Assembly (NCBI GenBank): GCA_964553105.1 | Contig: CAZKJO010000001.1 | Span: 1-64,000 of the forward strand | Length of the DNA stretch: 64,000 nucleotides | Reading direction: 5' to 3' | Source of the DNA: Profundicola sp964553105 | GTDB lineage: Bacteria; Bacteroidota; Bacteroidia; Flavobacteriales; Weeksellaceae | Shown: positions 8,471 to 18,059 of the stretch, piece after piece | Layout: the number at the start of each line of letters is the position of its first letter | How positions within the stretch are numbered: position 1 is the stretch's first letter | Notes under the pieces: generated by a model | Told to the model about the DNA's origin: nothing | What the model saw: only the letters and a program-made list of their open reading frames with translations | The model's database searches: none | Made by a program: the position numbers and the translations under genes

Positions 8471-10585
8471 TCAAAAACTATACCTCGTAAAAATAGAAAA
8501 GTTTCTTCCGGGTTCATTAATCGGAACATTTCCAAAATCCGCTTGATTCACAAATGAAAAATTTTGGTGATTATGATAAGCTTTATCAAACATGTTCTGC
8601 ACGGCTCCACCTATCGATAAACCTTTTATAGGCATATAAGTCATCTCAAAATCCCAGATACCATAGCCTGGTGTTTCGGTTTCCCCAAAAGATGTAGCTA
8701 AATTATTTTGTGTGCTCAAAGCTCTGAATTTTAAATTAGCTCCAAAATCTTCTCGCTCATACATTAAGTTAATCTTCGCTGTAAAAGGAGGTAATAATGG
8801 TAAAGACTCATCAAAATCTTTATTTTTAGCATAAACATATGCTAAGCTTGTCCCAAAACTCCAACTAGGGTTTAATTGAGTGTCTACAAACAACTCAAAT
8901 CCAGTTTTATATGCTTCTTCTACATTAATATAGGTCTTCACATCTGGCGCCATTGCAGTAGCCAAGCTAGGATCAATAATAGCACTAATATAATTTTCTA
9001 TCATGGAGAAATAAACAGAAGCGCCGTAATTAAACTTTATTTGAGAATTCTCGTTTAATCTTGCTTTATTTTTAAATCCAAGCTCAACTTGACGGTTTAT
9101 CTCTGGTTTTAAATTAGGATTTCCAACATAATTATATCGGTCTTGCCCTACCGTAAAGTAATTAATATATCGTTCAGTCATATTGGCCGAGCGAACTCCC
9201 TGACCTATGGCGATTTCATAAATCATCTTCTTTTTCGGAGAAAACTTAAGCCCGATATGACCACTCAAGTTTGTATCATGATAGCTATCTAATTCGCCAT
9301 AAATTTGCTTGAAGTTTTCCGCAACTAATTCCGGTTTTGATTCAATAAAGTCTAACCTTAAACCTGCCTTAAGAACTAAGGGTTTCTTTAATTGATAATT
9401 AGCTTCAACGAATAATCCTAAATCATTCACATAGGCGTCTTGCCAAACATCAGTTTCCATCGTACTCGGATTTGCAATAGGATTTCCTTGCATATCAAGT
9501 TTCTTGATCATGTATTTAGTTCCAGCTCGTTCTACATTAAACATATCCGCACCTAAATACAGTTTTAAATTTTCGTTGGGCACATATTGGGCTTCTAATT
9601 TCCCACCATAAGTTGTCGCCTCTACCTCAGATACAGCAGACATTTTATTGAAACTTGGCCTTAGGCTATTACTCATGACATGATCCACAAAAGAGTAATA
9701 AGCCTTAAAAGCAACTTGTTTAATTTTACCCTCTAAATGATCTGCGTAATAATCGAAAGAAAAAATTGAACTATCATCGCTATCTGTATCCATAGGCAAT
9801 CCTGCATGTAAAACGTCACGACCAAAAGACTGTCTCCAATTGGCCATAAAATGATGTTTTATACTCGGACTAAAACCCGCTCCAAAAGAATAATCTGTAC
9901 TCCTGAAAGCCGATGGAACTTCTACACCATTTCCATCTTTATAATTACCAAAATCTCGATAACCTAGATTACCTTTAACATGAAACTTATTAGCCACATA
10001 TTTTAATCCCATTGAAGTTAAATAGGTATTTCCATTGGATTCATAACCCGTTTTTAAATCTCCAGAAATTCCCAAATCACTCAAACCTGGCTTATTGGTA
10101 ACCATATTAATTACTCCGCCAAAATTGGCTCCATACCTCACCGAATAAGGACCTTTTATAATTTCAATTTTATCAATATCCTCAGGTAAAACATGGGTCG
10201 TCACAGGATCCATACGATTGGGACATGCATGCATAGCCTTTACACCACCATCATATTGAATGTTAAGTTCTTCGTATTGCGATGCTCTAAATGAAGGATC
10301 TATAGCATAATTTCCACGTTTTATAAAACTCATTCCATCTACATCTTGAAACAAGTCAGCCACATTCTTTGGCTGAACCGCTTTTTTGTCTTGGTTGTTT
10401 ACCTCAATGGTAAAAGTTGGATCTGTAAAAAAATCACCTTTAATGATAATATCACTTAGATGTATTTTATCCGAGGCTAAGAATTCTATCGAATCTTGAT
10501 AATTAATAATTTCCTCCTTTATTTCTTGACCAAAACTTAGCATGGGCAAGCAGGCTAACATGAGCCATTTATATTTATTTTTCAT
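8471..10585 (-). CDS. TonB-dependent outer-membrane receptor with CxxxM plug motif
   Basis: An outer-membrane active transporter of 704 residues from the ATG at 10585, chosen because it begins an ordinary signal peptide (MKNKYKWLML...LSFGQ); an upstream in-frame ATG at 10606 would put seven residues before it. The plug domain contains the family motif IDKIEIIKGPYSVRYG and GGVINMVT, followed by a 22-strand-type barrel ending in RNFSIFTRYSF. The plug has C121 and M125 in the context HACPNRMDP. The copper receptor OprC of Pseudomonas uses a CxxxM pair in the plug, which suggests, but does not prove, copper as substrate. A barrel loop with HAGLPMD may add ligands. No SusD partner or N-terminal carboxypeptidase-like domain is present. 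Confidence 0.9.
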   Translation of the reverse strand: MKNKYKWLMLACLPMLSFGQEIKEEIINYQDSIEFLASDKIHLSDIIIKGDFFTDPTFTIEVNNQDKKAVQPKNVADLFQDVDGMSFIKRGNYAIDPSFRASQYEELNIQYDGGVKAMHACPNRMDPVTTHVLPEDIDKIEIIKGPYSVRYGANFGGVINMVTNKPGLSDLGISGDLKTGYESNGNTYLTSMGLKYVANKFHVKGNLGYRDFGNYKDGNGVEVPSAFRSTDYSFGAGFSPSIKHHFMANWRQSFGRDVLHAGLPMDTDSDDSSIFSFDYYADHLEGKIKQVAFKAYYSFVDHVMSNSLRPSFNKMSAVSEVEATTYGGKLEAQYVPNENLKLYLGADMFNVERAGTKYMIKKLDMQGNPIANPSTMETDVWQDAYVNDLGLFVEANYQLKKPLVLKAGLRLDFIESKPELVAENFKQIYGELDSYHDTNLSGHIGLKFSPKKKMIYEIAIGQGVRSANMTERYINYFTVGQDRYNYVGNPNLKPEINRQVELGFKNKARLNENSQIKFNYGASVYFSMIENYISAIIDPSLATAMAPDVKTYINVEEAYKTGFELFVDTQLNPSWSFGTSLAYVYAKNKDFDESLPLLPPFTAKINLMYEREDFGANLKFRALSTQNNLATSFGETETPGYGIWDFEMTYMPIKGLSIGGAVQNMFDKAYHNHQNFSFVNQADFGNVPINEPGRNFSIFTRYSF

Positions 10586-10753
10586 TTGATTGTATATTAA
10601 ATGCATTCCAGTGAATGTTTTCTCTGGAATTAAAAAAATTGAATGCTTAAAAAAATGTGTCTAAATCAGGTTTAAAAATGCCGAAACACTCGTGTACGAA
10701 TCATTGATTTCAGTAATTCAATACACTTGATTTAAAACTAAAAGAAAGAAGAA

Positions 10754-11137
10754 TTAAGCTATAGGAGGATGAAAAATAAAATCAGAAAAACTGAATTGAT
10801 ATAGGTTATGTGGTTCATCAGTGGGTTGATTCGAAAAACTAAACGATTGTTTATATTCCAATAAGTTGGGAACTACAACCACATATAACCAAATATTCTC
10901 GTGTAGATTTTTATTTAAATAAAATGCATGTGAATCCGTATGCTCATCATCTATTTCCTGCAACAAATGACATTTACCATTACATTCCAATTCGGGTTTA
11001 TCTATATTTTCGCAATACATTTCTGTAAATGATTCATTAAATACAGCATAATGAAAAAACGTAATCGATAACCTCAACGAATAAAACGTAATGGTAAACA
11101 AAAGGGATAATATGCTCACGACCAACCTCAATTGCAT
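10754..11137 (-). CDS. Small membrane protein with CxNxDKPxxxCNGKC motif
   Basis: A 127-residue protein with one N-terminal hydrophobic stretch (about residues 5-33) that could be a signal anchor, then a soluble part. Residues 42-56 hold three cysteines in the order C42-ENIDKPELE-C52-NGK-C56, followed by H57. I recall similar CxNKDKPxxxCxGKC segments in many small Bacteroidota proteins of unknown function. The Cys/His cluster could bind a metal, and the neighbouring receptor has a possible copper motif, but this is inference. It is 168 bp upstream of the receptor on the same strand. Confidence 0.7.
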   Translation of the reverse strand: MQLRLVVSILSLLFTITFYSLRLSITFFHYAVFNESFTEMYCENIDKPELECNGKCHLLQEIDDEHTDSHAFYLNKNLHENIWLYVVVVPNLLEYKQSFSFSNQPTDEPHNLYQFSFSDFIFHPPIA

Positions 11138-11314
11138 AAGCCAAAATTACACAAAGCACGATATATAGCTTATGACCTAAGTCACATTGCCCATATGATT
11201 TAAAATAGGTTTTAAACTGAGTTACAAAGCGAATAAAAACAGCTAAAGTGTTTATTATATTGAAACTAAGACTAAAATTTAACTTTCCTTTATATAATTG
11301 AAGAGCTCATTAAT

Positions 11315-11344
11315 TTATTAATCGCCAATAAAATCGTAAATTTG
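11315..11344 (+). promoter_or_regulatory. Candidate promoter of the P5C dehydrogenase gene
   Basis: TAAATTTG (11337-11344) matches the -7 box, with TTA (11315-11317) at a 19-bp spacing where TTG is preferred. It lies 28 bp before the ATG. Confidence 0.6.
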
Positions 11345-11372
11345 AACCACTTAATTTAAAAATATTCAAAAT

Positions 11373-13007
11373 ATGCCCAAAGGAATTTTCAATGTACCCT
11401 ACGCAGTGAACGAGCCTATCAACAGTTATGCTGCTGGTACGCCAGAAAGAGCTGAGTTACAAAAAGTATATGATGAAATGTGGAACAGCACTGCTGATGT
11501 TCCATTATATATAGGTTCTGAACAAGTTAGAACAAACAAAAAACAAGACATTCGTCCTCCTCACGACCACAGACATGTTGTGGGGCATTTCTATGATGGA
11601 GATGCATCTCATGTAAAAAAGGCTATCGATACTGCTTTAGCTGCAAGAGAACAATGGGCTAACTTAGCTTGGGAACAAAGAGCGTCAATTTTCTTAAAAA
11701 TGGCGGATCTTATTGCTGGTCCATATAGAGCTAAAATGAATGCAGCTACCATGATCGGTCAAGGTAAAAATGCATTTCAAGCTGAAATCGATTCTGCATG
11801 TGAAATCGTTGATTTCTTAAGATTTAATGTTCAGTATATGACTGAAATCTATGCAGAGCAACCAATTTCTGACGACGGAATTTGGAACCGTGTAGAATAC
11901 AGACCATTAGAGGGATTCTTATATGCAGTTACTCCATTCAACTTTACGGCTATCGCTGGTAACTTACCAACTTGTATGGCGATGATGGGTAACGTAGTAG
12001 TTTGGAAGCCAAGTGACAAACAAATGCTAAGTGCAGGTGTTTTAATGGAAGTTTTCAAAGAAGCTGGTGTTCCTGATGGAGTTATCAACATGGTACAAGG
12101 TGACCCTGCTGAAATTACAGATATCTGTTTTGATCACGAAGAATTTGCGGGAATTCACTTTACAGGATCTACCAATGTTTTCAATCACTTCTGGAAAGAA
12201 ATTGGAGCAAAAGTTGGTAAGTATAAATCTTACCCAACCATTGTTGGTGAAACAGGTGGTAAAGACTTTGTTTGGGCGCATAACTCAGCTAATCCAAAAG
12301 CAGTTGCTACGGCATTAGTTAGAGGTGCTTTCGAATACCAAGGACAAAAATGTTCTGCAGCTTCTCGTGCTTACATTCCACAAAGTATGTGGGAAGATGT
12401 TAAGAAATACATGGAAGCTGATTTAAAAGAAATTAAAATGGGAAGTCCGAGAGATTTCACCAATTTCGTAAATGCCGTAATTAGTAAAGAGTCTTTCGAT
12501 AAAATTAAAGGATATATCAGCAGAGCCAAAGAAAGTAATGATGCTGAAGTTGTTTTAGGTGGAAACGCTGATGATAGCAAAGGTTACTTTATTGAGCCAA
12601 CTGTTATTTTAGCTAAAACTCCTGATTACGAATCAATTCGTGAAGAAATTTTCGGGCCAGTTCTTACTGTTTTTGTTTACCAAGATGAGAAATGGGAGGA
12701 AACTTTAGATCTAGTAAATAATACTTCTATCTATGCGTTGACAGGTGCTATCTTCTCTCAAGACAGATATATTGCAGATTATGCTTCTAAAAAATTAGTT
12801 GACGCTGCGGGTAACTTCTACGTAAACGACAAACCAACAGGTGCTGTTGTTGGGCAACAACCATTTGGTGGAGCAAGAAAGTCTGGAACTAATGATAAAG
12901 CAGGTTCTGCACAGAACTTATTACGTTGGGTTTCTCCAAGATTAATTAAAGAAACATTTGTATCTCCTACAGATTACAAATATCCTTTCTTGGAAGCAGA
13001 CGAATAA
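11373..13007 (+). CDS. pruA: L-glutamate gamma-semialdehyde (P5C) dehydrogenase
   Basis: NAD-dependent aldehyde dehydrogenase that oxidises glutamate semialdehyde from proline or ornithine breakdown to glutamate. The 544-residue protein is of the single-domain ALDH4 type. The catalytic Cys327 is in FEYQGQKCSAASRAY and the general base Glu293 in VGETGGKDF. The N-terminal segment with NVPYAVNEP and the PPHDHRHVVG strand are typical of P5CDH, as is the C-terminal FGGARKSGTNDKAGS. No proline dehydrogenase gene is adjacent. It is a monocistronic unit with its own promoter and terminator. Confidence 0.95.
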   Translation: MPKGIFNVPYAVNEPINSYAAGTPERAELQKVYDEMWNSTADVPLYIGSEQVRTNKKQDIRPPHDHRHVVGHFYDGDASHVKKAIDTALAAREQWANLAWEQRASIFLKMADLIAGPYRAKMNAATMIGQGKNAFQAEIDSACEIVDFLRFNVQYMTEIYAEQPISDDGIWNRVEYRPLEGFLYAVTPFNFTAIAGNLPTCMAMMGNVVVWKPSDKQMLSAGVLMEVFKEAGVPDGVINMVQGDPAEITDICFDHEEFAGIHFTGSTNVFNHFWKEIGAKVGKYKSYPTIVGETGGKDFVWAHNSANPKAVATALVRGAFEYQGQKCSAASRAYIPQSMWEDVKKYMEADLKEIKMGSPRDFTNFVNAVISKESFDKIKGYISRAKESNDAEVVLGGNADDSKGYFIEPTVILAKTPDYESIREEIFGPVLTVFVYQDEKWEETLDLVNNTSIYALTGAIFSQDRYIADYASKKLVDAAGNFYVNDKPTGAVVGQQPFGGARKSGTNDKAGSAQNLLRWVSPRLIKETFVSPTDYKYPFLEADE

Positions 13008-13029
13008 TTATTGATACATTATAATTTAT

Positions 13030-13065
13030 AAGACCTTAAGGAATTTTCTTTAAGGTCTTTTTTTT
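13030..13065 (+). terminator. Terminator of the P5C dehydrogenase gene
   Basis: Perfect 10-bp stem AAGACCTTAA (13030-13039) with TTAAGGTCTT (13050-13059), then a run of T. Confidence 0.9.
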
Positions 13066-13176
13066 AACTTTAAAATTATTCTTTTTACGAATTTCCATAT
13101 TTTCTTGAAAAGCTAATTGGTAAACAAGATAATTCTTTATTATTTTCATATTTTTAAAAATCAAAAATCAAATAAT

Positions 13177-14553
13177 ATGAAACTACCTTGGGCAGAGCCC
13201 TTTAAGATTAAAATGGTTGAAACCATACAAAAATCAACCGCAGAAGAAAGAGCAAAGTGGATTGAAGATGCAGATTATAATTTATTCAATTTAAAAAGTG
13301 AACAAGTTTATGTTGATTTATTGACCGACAGTGGAACGGGTGCCATGAGCGATAAACAATGGGCAGAAATCATGACGGGCGATGAGAGTTATGCAGGATC
13401 TCGTTCATTTGAGAAATTAAAATCAACTATTCAAGATATTACGGGTTTTAAATATGTTTTACCAACCCACCAAGGTCGTGCAGCCGAAAACGTGCTTTTT
13501 TCTGCTTTAATTAAAGAGGAAATGCTAGTTCCTGGTAACTCTCATTTTGATACAACCAAAGGTCATATTGAGTTTAGAAAGGCAAGAGCTATTGATTGTA
13601 CGATAGATGAAGCTTTTGATATCGAAAATCCTCATCCATTCAAAGGAAATATTGATTTAAATAAATTAGAAGAAGTATATAAAACTTATCCAAAGGAAAA
13701 AATTCCTTTTTGTTTAATTACAGTCACATGTAACACCTCTGGAGGTCAACCTGTTTCTATGGAAAACATAAAAGCAGTTAGAGAGTTGTCCAATAAATAC
13801 GACATCCCAGTATATTTTGATGCAGCTCGTTATGCAGAGAATGCGTGGTTTATGAAACAAAGAGAAGAAAGTTGTAAAATGATGAGTATTCCAGAAATCG
13901 TGAAAAAAATGTTTTCCTATGGCGACGGAATGACGATGTCTTCTAAAAAAGATGGATTGGTGAATATTGGAGGTTTTGTTGCCTTAAATAATGAAGAAGT
14001 TTTCACTGTAGCGAGTAATTTCACCATTATTTTTGAAGGTTTTATCACTTACGGGGGTATGGCAGGTCGCGACATGGCAGCTTTAGCTCAAGGATTAAGA
14101 GAATCGTCTAATGAGCAATATTTAGAAAGTCGCGTTGGACAAGTTGAGTATTTAGGAAATAAATTGATTGAATTTGGTATTCCAATTCAAAAGCCCATTG
14201 GTGGTCATGCGATTTTTGTAGATGCCAAAAAATTCTTACCCAATGTTCCAAAGGAGCAGTATATTGCGCAAACTTTAGGAATTGAATTATATAAAGAAGC
14301 TGGTGTTCGAGGTGTTGAGATTGGAACTTTATTGGCCGATCGCGATCCAAATACACGAGAAAATAGATACCCGAAATTAGAATTGTTGCGTTTGGCTATT
14401 CCAAGACGAACTTACACCAACAATCATATGGATTATATTGCTGTGGCTTTAAAAAATGTATATGACCGTCGAGAAGAAATAACAAAAGGTTATAACATCA
14501 AATGGGAAGCGCCAATCATGCGCCACTTTACTGTGAAGTTAGAAAAGTCATAA
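13177..14553 (+). CDS. tnaA: Tryptophanase (PLP beta-eliminating lyase)
   Basis: A pyridoxal-phosphate enzyme that cleaves tryptophan to indole, pyruvate and ammonia. The start at 13177 gives 458 residues and the usual beginning MKLPWAEPFKIKMVE; an in-frame start 60 bp earlier adds unrelated residues. The PLP lysine is K258 in MSSKKDGLV. The close relative tyrosine phenol-lyase has Arg in place of Ile in the VEIG segment and Phe in place of His near the C-terminus. Here the sequence is GVEIGTLLADRDP and MRHFTVKL, so the specificity residues favour tryptophan, although SYGDGMTMSSKKD resembles tyrosine phenol-lyase. No tnaC-like leader or tnaB permease is seen. Confidence 0.88.
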   Translation: MKLPWAEPFKIKMVETIQKSTAEERAKWIEDADYNLFNLKSEQVYVDLLTDSGTGAMSDKQWAEIMTGDESYAGSRSFEKLKSTIQDITGFKYVLPTHQGRAAENVLFSALIKEEMLVPGNSHFDTTKGHIEFRKARAIDCTIDEAFDIENPHPFKGNIDLNKLEEVYKTYPKEKIPFCLITVTCNTSGGQPVSMENIKAVRELSNKYDIPVYFDAARYAENAWFMKQREESCKMMSIPEIVKKMFSYGDGMTMSSKKDGLVNIGGFVALNNEEVFTVASNFTIIFEGFITYGGMAGRDMAALAQGLRESSNEQYLESRVGQVEYLGNKLIEFGIPIQKPIGGHAIFVDAKKFLPNVPKEQYIAQTLGIELYKEAGVRGVEIGTLLADRDPNTRENRYPKLELLRLAIPRRTYTNNHMDYIAVALKNVYDRREEITKGYNIKWEAPIMRHFTVKLEKS

Positions 14554-14580
14554 TTTTCTAATTTAGTTTAAAAATTTATT

Positions 14581-14628
14581 AGGTCTTAAGAAATAGATGA
14601 TTTCATTCATTTTTTAAGACCTTTTTTC
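14581..14628 (+). terminator. Terminator of the tryptophanase gene
   Basis: AGGTCTTAA near 14581-14589 pairs with TTAAGACCT near 14614-14622 and is followed by a T-run. The stem is nearly the same as that of the preceding terminator in inverted order. Confidence 0.85.
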
Positions 14629-14726
14629 TTAGTATCTTTAAATGACATTAAGGAGAATTAAAATCTATTCGCAATCAACGCATAGTATATTTTGAGAATC
14701 TAACATTTACATTTTAAACAAGTCAT

Positions 14727-15389
14727 ATGAACAATATGTTTATTCGGAAATGGATTATTGCTGCCACGGGTTTATTCCTATGCATATTTTTAATCGTGCA
14801 TTTATCAGCTAACAGCATATTACTTTTACCAGAAGATATTGCGAGAGGATTGTATAACTCCTACTCTACCCTTTTACGCGAAAATCCACTTATTACCATA
14901 GTTGCCTATTTACTTTATATTTCTATTATTTTCCATGTGGTTTATGCGCTTATCATTAGTATTAAAAATAGAAAATCGAAAGGAAAAACTAATGTCGTAA
15001 ATAAATATCGTGAAAACAGTTCTTGGACTTCACAAAACATGGGTTTCTTGGGTATTTTCATTCTCCTGTTTATTGTCGTTCATATGGCGAATTTCTGGGC
15101 TCGAATTAAATTGGGTTTTGGTGAGGAAGTTGGCCTCGACAGTGCTGGGCACATAGATGTTTATGAAATAACTTATAGCTTGTTCCATAATGTATATTAT
15201 GTGGCTTTTTATACGCTTTTGATGATTCCCTTAGGTTTTCATTTACATCATGGCCTAAAAAGTGGTTTTAAAACTTTAGGTTTTTATCATTCAAAAGGAT
15301 TGAGAATATTAGCCAAAGTATCTTTGTTTTATGCTCTGATAATATCTATCGGCTTTGGCATTATTCCTTTAATCGTTTTCTTTAAATAA
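14727..15389 (+). CDS. sdhC: Succinate dehydrogenase cytochrome b subunit
   Basis: A 220-residue membrane anchor of the five-helix, di-heme cytochrome b558 type found in Bacteroidota succinate:menaquinone oxidoreductases. Hydrophobic segments lie near residues 8-30, 55-80, 106-128, 152-172 and 195-217. Histidines suitable as heme ligands occur in IVHLSAN, IFHVVYA, VVHMANF and FHLHHGL. It is the first gene of sdhCAB, with 7 bp to sdhA. The complex links the TCA cycle to the menaquinone pool. Confidence 0.93.
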   Translation: MNNMFIRKWIIAATGLFLCIFLIVHLSANSILLLPEDIARGLYNSYSTLLRENPLITIVAYLLYISIIFHVVYALIISIKNRKSKGKTNVVNKYRENSSWTSQNMGFLGIFILLFIVVHMANFWARIKLGFGEEVGLDSAGHIDVYEITYSLFHNVYYVAFYTLLMIPLGFHLHHGLKSGFKTLGFYHSKGLRILAKVSLFYALIISIGFGIIPLIVFFK

Positions 15390-15396
15390 CATAAGT

Positions 15397-17307
15397 ATGC
15401 AATTAAATTCAAAAATACCTGAAGGAAGACTAGAAGAAAAGTGGAGAAATTACCAGTTTAAATCTAAATTGATTAACCCTGCCAACAAGAAAAAACTTAA
15501 TATTATTGTGGTTGGTGCAGGCTTGGCAGGTGCCGGTGCGGCTGCTACTTTGGGTGAATTAGGATATAATGTACAATGCTTTTGTTATCAAGATTCTGCG
15601 AGAAGAGCGCATTCTGTTGCTGCACAAGGTGGAATAAACGCCGCTAAAAATTATCAGCACGATGGTGATAGTGTGATGCGTATGTTTTATGATGCCTTAA
15701 AAGGAGGAGACTTTAGGTCGAGAGAAGCTAATACCTATAGATTAGCTGAACTTTCTGCGCCTTTAATCGATCATTTTGTTCAGCAAGGGGTTCCATTTGC
15801 TCGAGAATACGGTGGTGTATTAGCCAACCGTAGTTTTGGAGGTGTTCAAGTACAACGGACATTTTATGCTAGAGGTCAAACCGGACAACAACTATTATTA
15901 GCAGCTTATTCTCAATTATATAAAATGGTACGCGCCAAGAAAGTTGAAATGATAGCCAGACACGAAATGTTGGATTTAGTGGTGATTGATGGAAAAGCGA
16001 AAGGTATTATTGCACGAGATTTAGTTTCGGGAGAGATAAAAAGATATGCTGCTGATGCTGTAGTATTAGCAACTGGTGGATATTCTAGGGTTTTTAGATT
16101 GTCTACACTTGCCATTGGTTGCAACGGAAGTGCCATTTGGAAAGCGCATAAACGTGGAGCATACTTTGCCGCACCAAGTTTTACTCAAATCCACCCAACG
16201 GCTTTACCACAAACTAGCGAGGCGCAATCTAAGTTAACATTAATGTCTGAATCTCTCAGAAATGATGGTAGAATTTGGGTGCCAAAGAAAAAAGGAGACG
16301 ATCGAAAAGCAAATGATATTCCAGAAGATGAAAGAGATTATTATCTAGAAAGACGTTACCCTAGTTTTGGGAATTTAGCACCTCGCGACATTTCATCAAG
16401 AGCTGCAAAAGAAAGAATTGACGCTGGACATGGCGTTGGTAATCTTAAAAACGCAGTTTATCTAGACTTTAAACATGCTATAGAAAGATTAGGCATTGAA
16501 ACCATACGAGATCGCTATGGAAACCTATTTGACATGTATAAAAAAATAACTGGAATTAATGCCTTCGAGCAACCAATGATGATTTCACCAGCAGCTCATT
16601 TTTCTATGGGTGGACTATGGGTTGATTACGAACTCATGACGACTATTCCAGGTTTATATGCGATTGGTGAATGTAATTACGCAGATCACGGCGCCAATCG
16701 TTTAGGCGCTAACTCTTTACTACAAGCAAGTATCGATGGGTATTTTATTCTGCCTAATACGATTAATAATTATTTAGCAGATGAAATTAAATTAGAAAAA
16801 CCTAGTATAGAGAATCCTGAATTTGATAAAGTTGAACAGGAAACAAAAGAGCATATTCAAAAGATACTTTCTATAAAAGGCAATAAAACTGTAGACGATT
16901 TTCACAGAGAGCTTGGAAAAGTAATGTGGCAAGAATGTGCCATGAGTCGTAACAGGCCTGGTTTAGAAAAAGCCATTAGTGAAATTAAAAACATTAAGGA
17001 AGATTTTTGGATCAATGTAAAAGTAACCGGTGGGGACGAGGAATTAAACACAGAGTTAGAAAAAGCATTGCGTTTGGCTGATTTTATAGATTTAGCCCTT
17101 TTAATGTGTAAAGATGCATTGCAAAGAGAAGAATCTTGTGGAGCTCACTTTAGAGAAGAGTATCAAACTCCCGATGGGGAAGCCTTAAGAGATGATAAAA
17201 ATTTCGCCTATGTTTCTGCCTGGGAATATAATGGAGGAGATTTTAAGTTGCATAAAGAAGAATTAAAATTTGAATATGTTCAACCTAGTGTTAGAAGTTA
17301 TAAATAA
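15397..17307 (+). CDS. sdhA: Succinate dehydrogenase / fumarate reductase flavoprotein subunit
   Basis: The catalytic subunit, 636 residues, with covalent FAD. The dinucleotide motif VVGAGLAGAGAA is at about residues 35-46 and the FAD-linking His is in RRAHSVAAQGGINA. Active-site segments IHPTALP and RRYPSFGNLAPRDISSRA are present, as is GANRLGANSL. It sits between sdhC and sdhB with gaps of 7 and 8 bp. Length is slightly under the 650-670 usual in the phylum, without loss of a catalytic motif. Confidence 0.95.
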   Translation: MQLNSKIPEGRLEEKWRNYQFKSKLINPANKKKLNIIVVGAGLAGAGAAATLGELGYNVQCFCYQDSARRAHSVAAQGGINAAKNYQHDGDSVMRMFYDALKGGDFRSREANTYRLAELSAPLIDHFVQQGVPFAREYGGVLANRSFGGVQVQRTFYARGQTGQQLLLAAYSQLYKMVRAKKVEMIARHEMLDLVVIDGKAKGIIARDLVSGEIKRYAADAVVLATGGYSRVFRLSTLAIGCNGSAIWKAHKRGAYFAAPSFTQIHPTALPQTSEAQSKLTLMSESLRNDGRIWVPKKKGDDRKANDIPEDERDYYLERRYPSFGNLAPRDISSRAAKERIDAGHGVGNLKNAVYLDFKHAIERLGIETIRDRYGNLFDMYKKITGINAFEQPMMISPAAHFSMGGLWVDYELMTTIPGLYAIGECNYADHGANRLGANSLLQASIDGYFILPNTINNYLADEIKLEKPSIENPEFDKVEQETKEHIQKILSIKGNKTVDDFHRELGKVMWQECAMSRNRPGLEKAISEIKNIKEDFWINVKVTGGDEELNTELEKALRLADFIDLALLMCKDALQREESCGAHFREEYQTPDGEALRDDKNFAYVSAWEYNGGDFKLHKEELKFEYVQPSVRSYK

Positions 17308-17315
17308 TTAAAAAG

Positions 17316-18059
17316 ATGAAACTTAGATTTAAAATTTGGAGACAAGAAAATAGTTCAGCTCAGGGAGAGTTAAAAAATTATGAGGTTGAGGGAATTTCTG
17401 AGGATATGTCTTTTTTAGAAGCGCTTGATCATCTGAACGAAGAATTAGTTCGTATGGATGAACCAGTGATAGCTTTTGAACATGATTGTAGAGAGGGAAT
17501 TTGTGGTCAATGTGGTGTATTCATTAACGGACGCGCACACGGACCTCATGATCATATGACCACTTGTCAAGTGCATATGAGAAGTTTTAAAGATGGAGAT
17601 ACCATTACGGTTGAACCCTTTAGGGCTGAATCATTTCCTATCATAAAAGATTTAGTTGTGGATCGCTCTGCGTTTGATCGAATTATTGAACAAGGTGCCC
17701 ATATTTCTGCAAAGACTGGAACGGCGCCCGAAGCCAATGCCATTCCAATTTCTAAGGAAATAGCTGATGAGGCAATGGATATGGCTGCTTGTATTGGATG
17801 TGGCGCTTGTGTGGCTACTTGCAAAAATGCTTCCGCGGCTTTATTTACTTCTGCTAAAATAAATCATCTCAATAAATTACCTCAAGGTAAATCGGAAGCG
17901 CATCACAGAGTTCTCAGCATGACCCAACAAATGGAAGCCGAAGGTTTTGGAAGTTGTACCTTCACTGGAGCTTGCGAAGTAGAATGTCCAGTTGGCATTT
18001 CATTAACAAGTATTGCAGAAATGAATTCACGCTATATGATGGCTAAGATTTTCGGTTAA
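17316..18059 (+). CDS. sdhB: Succinate dehydrogenase iron-sulfur subunit
   Basis: A 247-residue electron-transfer subunit. The N-terminal plant-type ferredoxin domain has CREGICGQCGVF and a later Cys (TTCQVH) for the [2Fe-2S] centre. The C-terminal domain has CIGCGACVATC and CTFTGACEVECPVG for the [4Fe-4S] and [3Fe-4S] centres. It is the last gene of sdhCAB; no conventional terminator follows, only the structured repeat at 18119-18258. Confidence 0.96.
   Translation: MKLRFKIWRQENSSAQGELKNYEVEGISEDMSFLEALDHLNEELVRMDEPVIAFEHDCREGICGQCGVFINGRAHGPHDHMTTCQVHMRSFKDGDTITVEPFRAESFPIIKDLVVDRSAFDRIIEQGAHISAKTGTAPEANAIPISKEIADEAMDMAACIGCGACVATCKNASAALFTSAKINHLNKLPQGKSEAHHRVLSMTQQMEAEGFGSCTFTGACEVECPVGISLTSIAEMNSRYMMAKIFG

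Noticed and set aside
13117..13176. Upstream extension of the tryptophanase gene as a leader peptide or longer N-terminus.
   Set aside because: The 20 residues are AT-biased, do not resemble TnaC (no conserved Trp context), and homology starts at the ATG at 13177.
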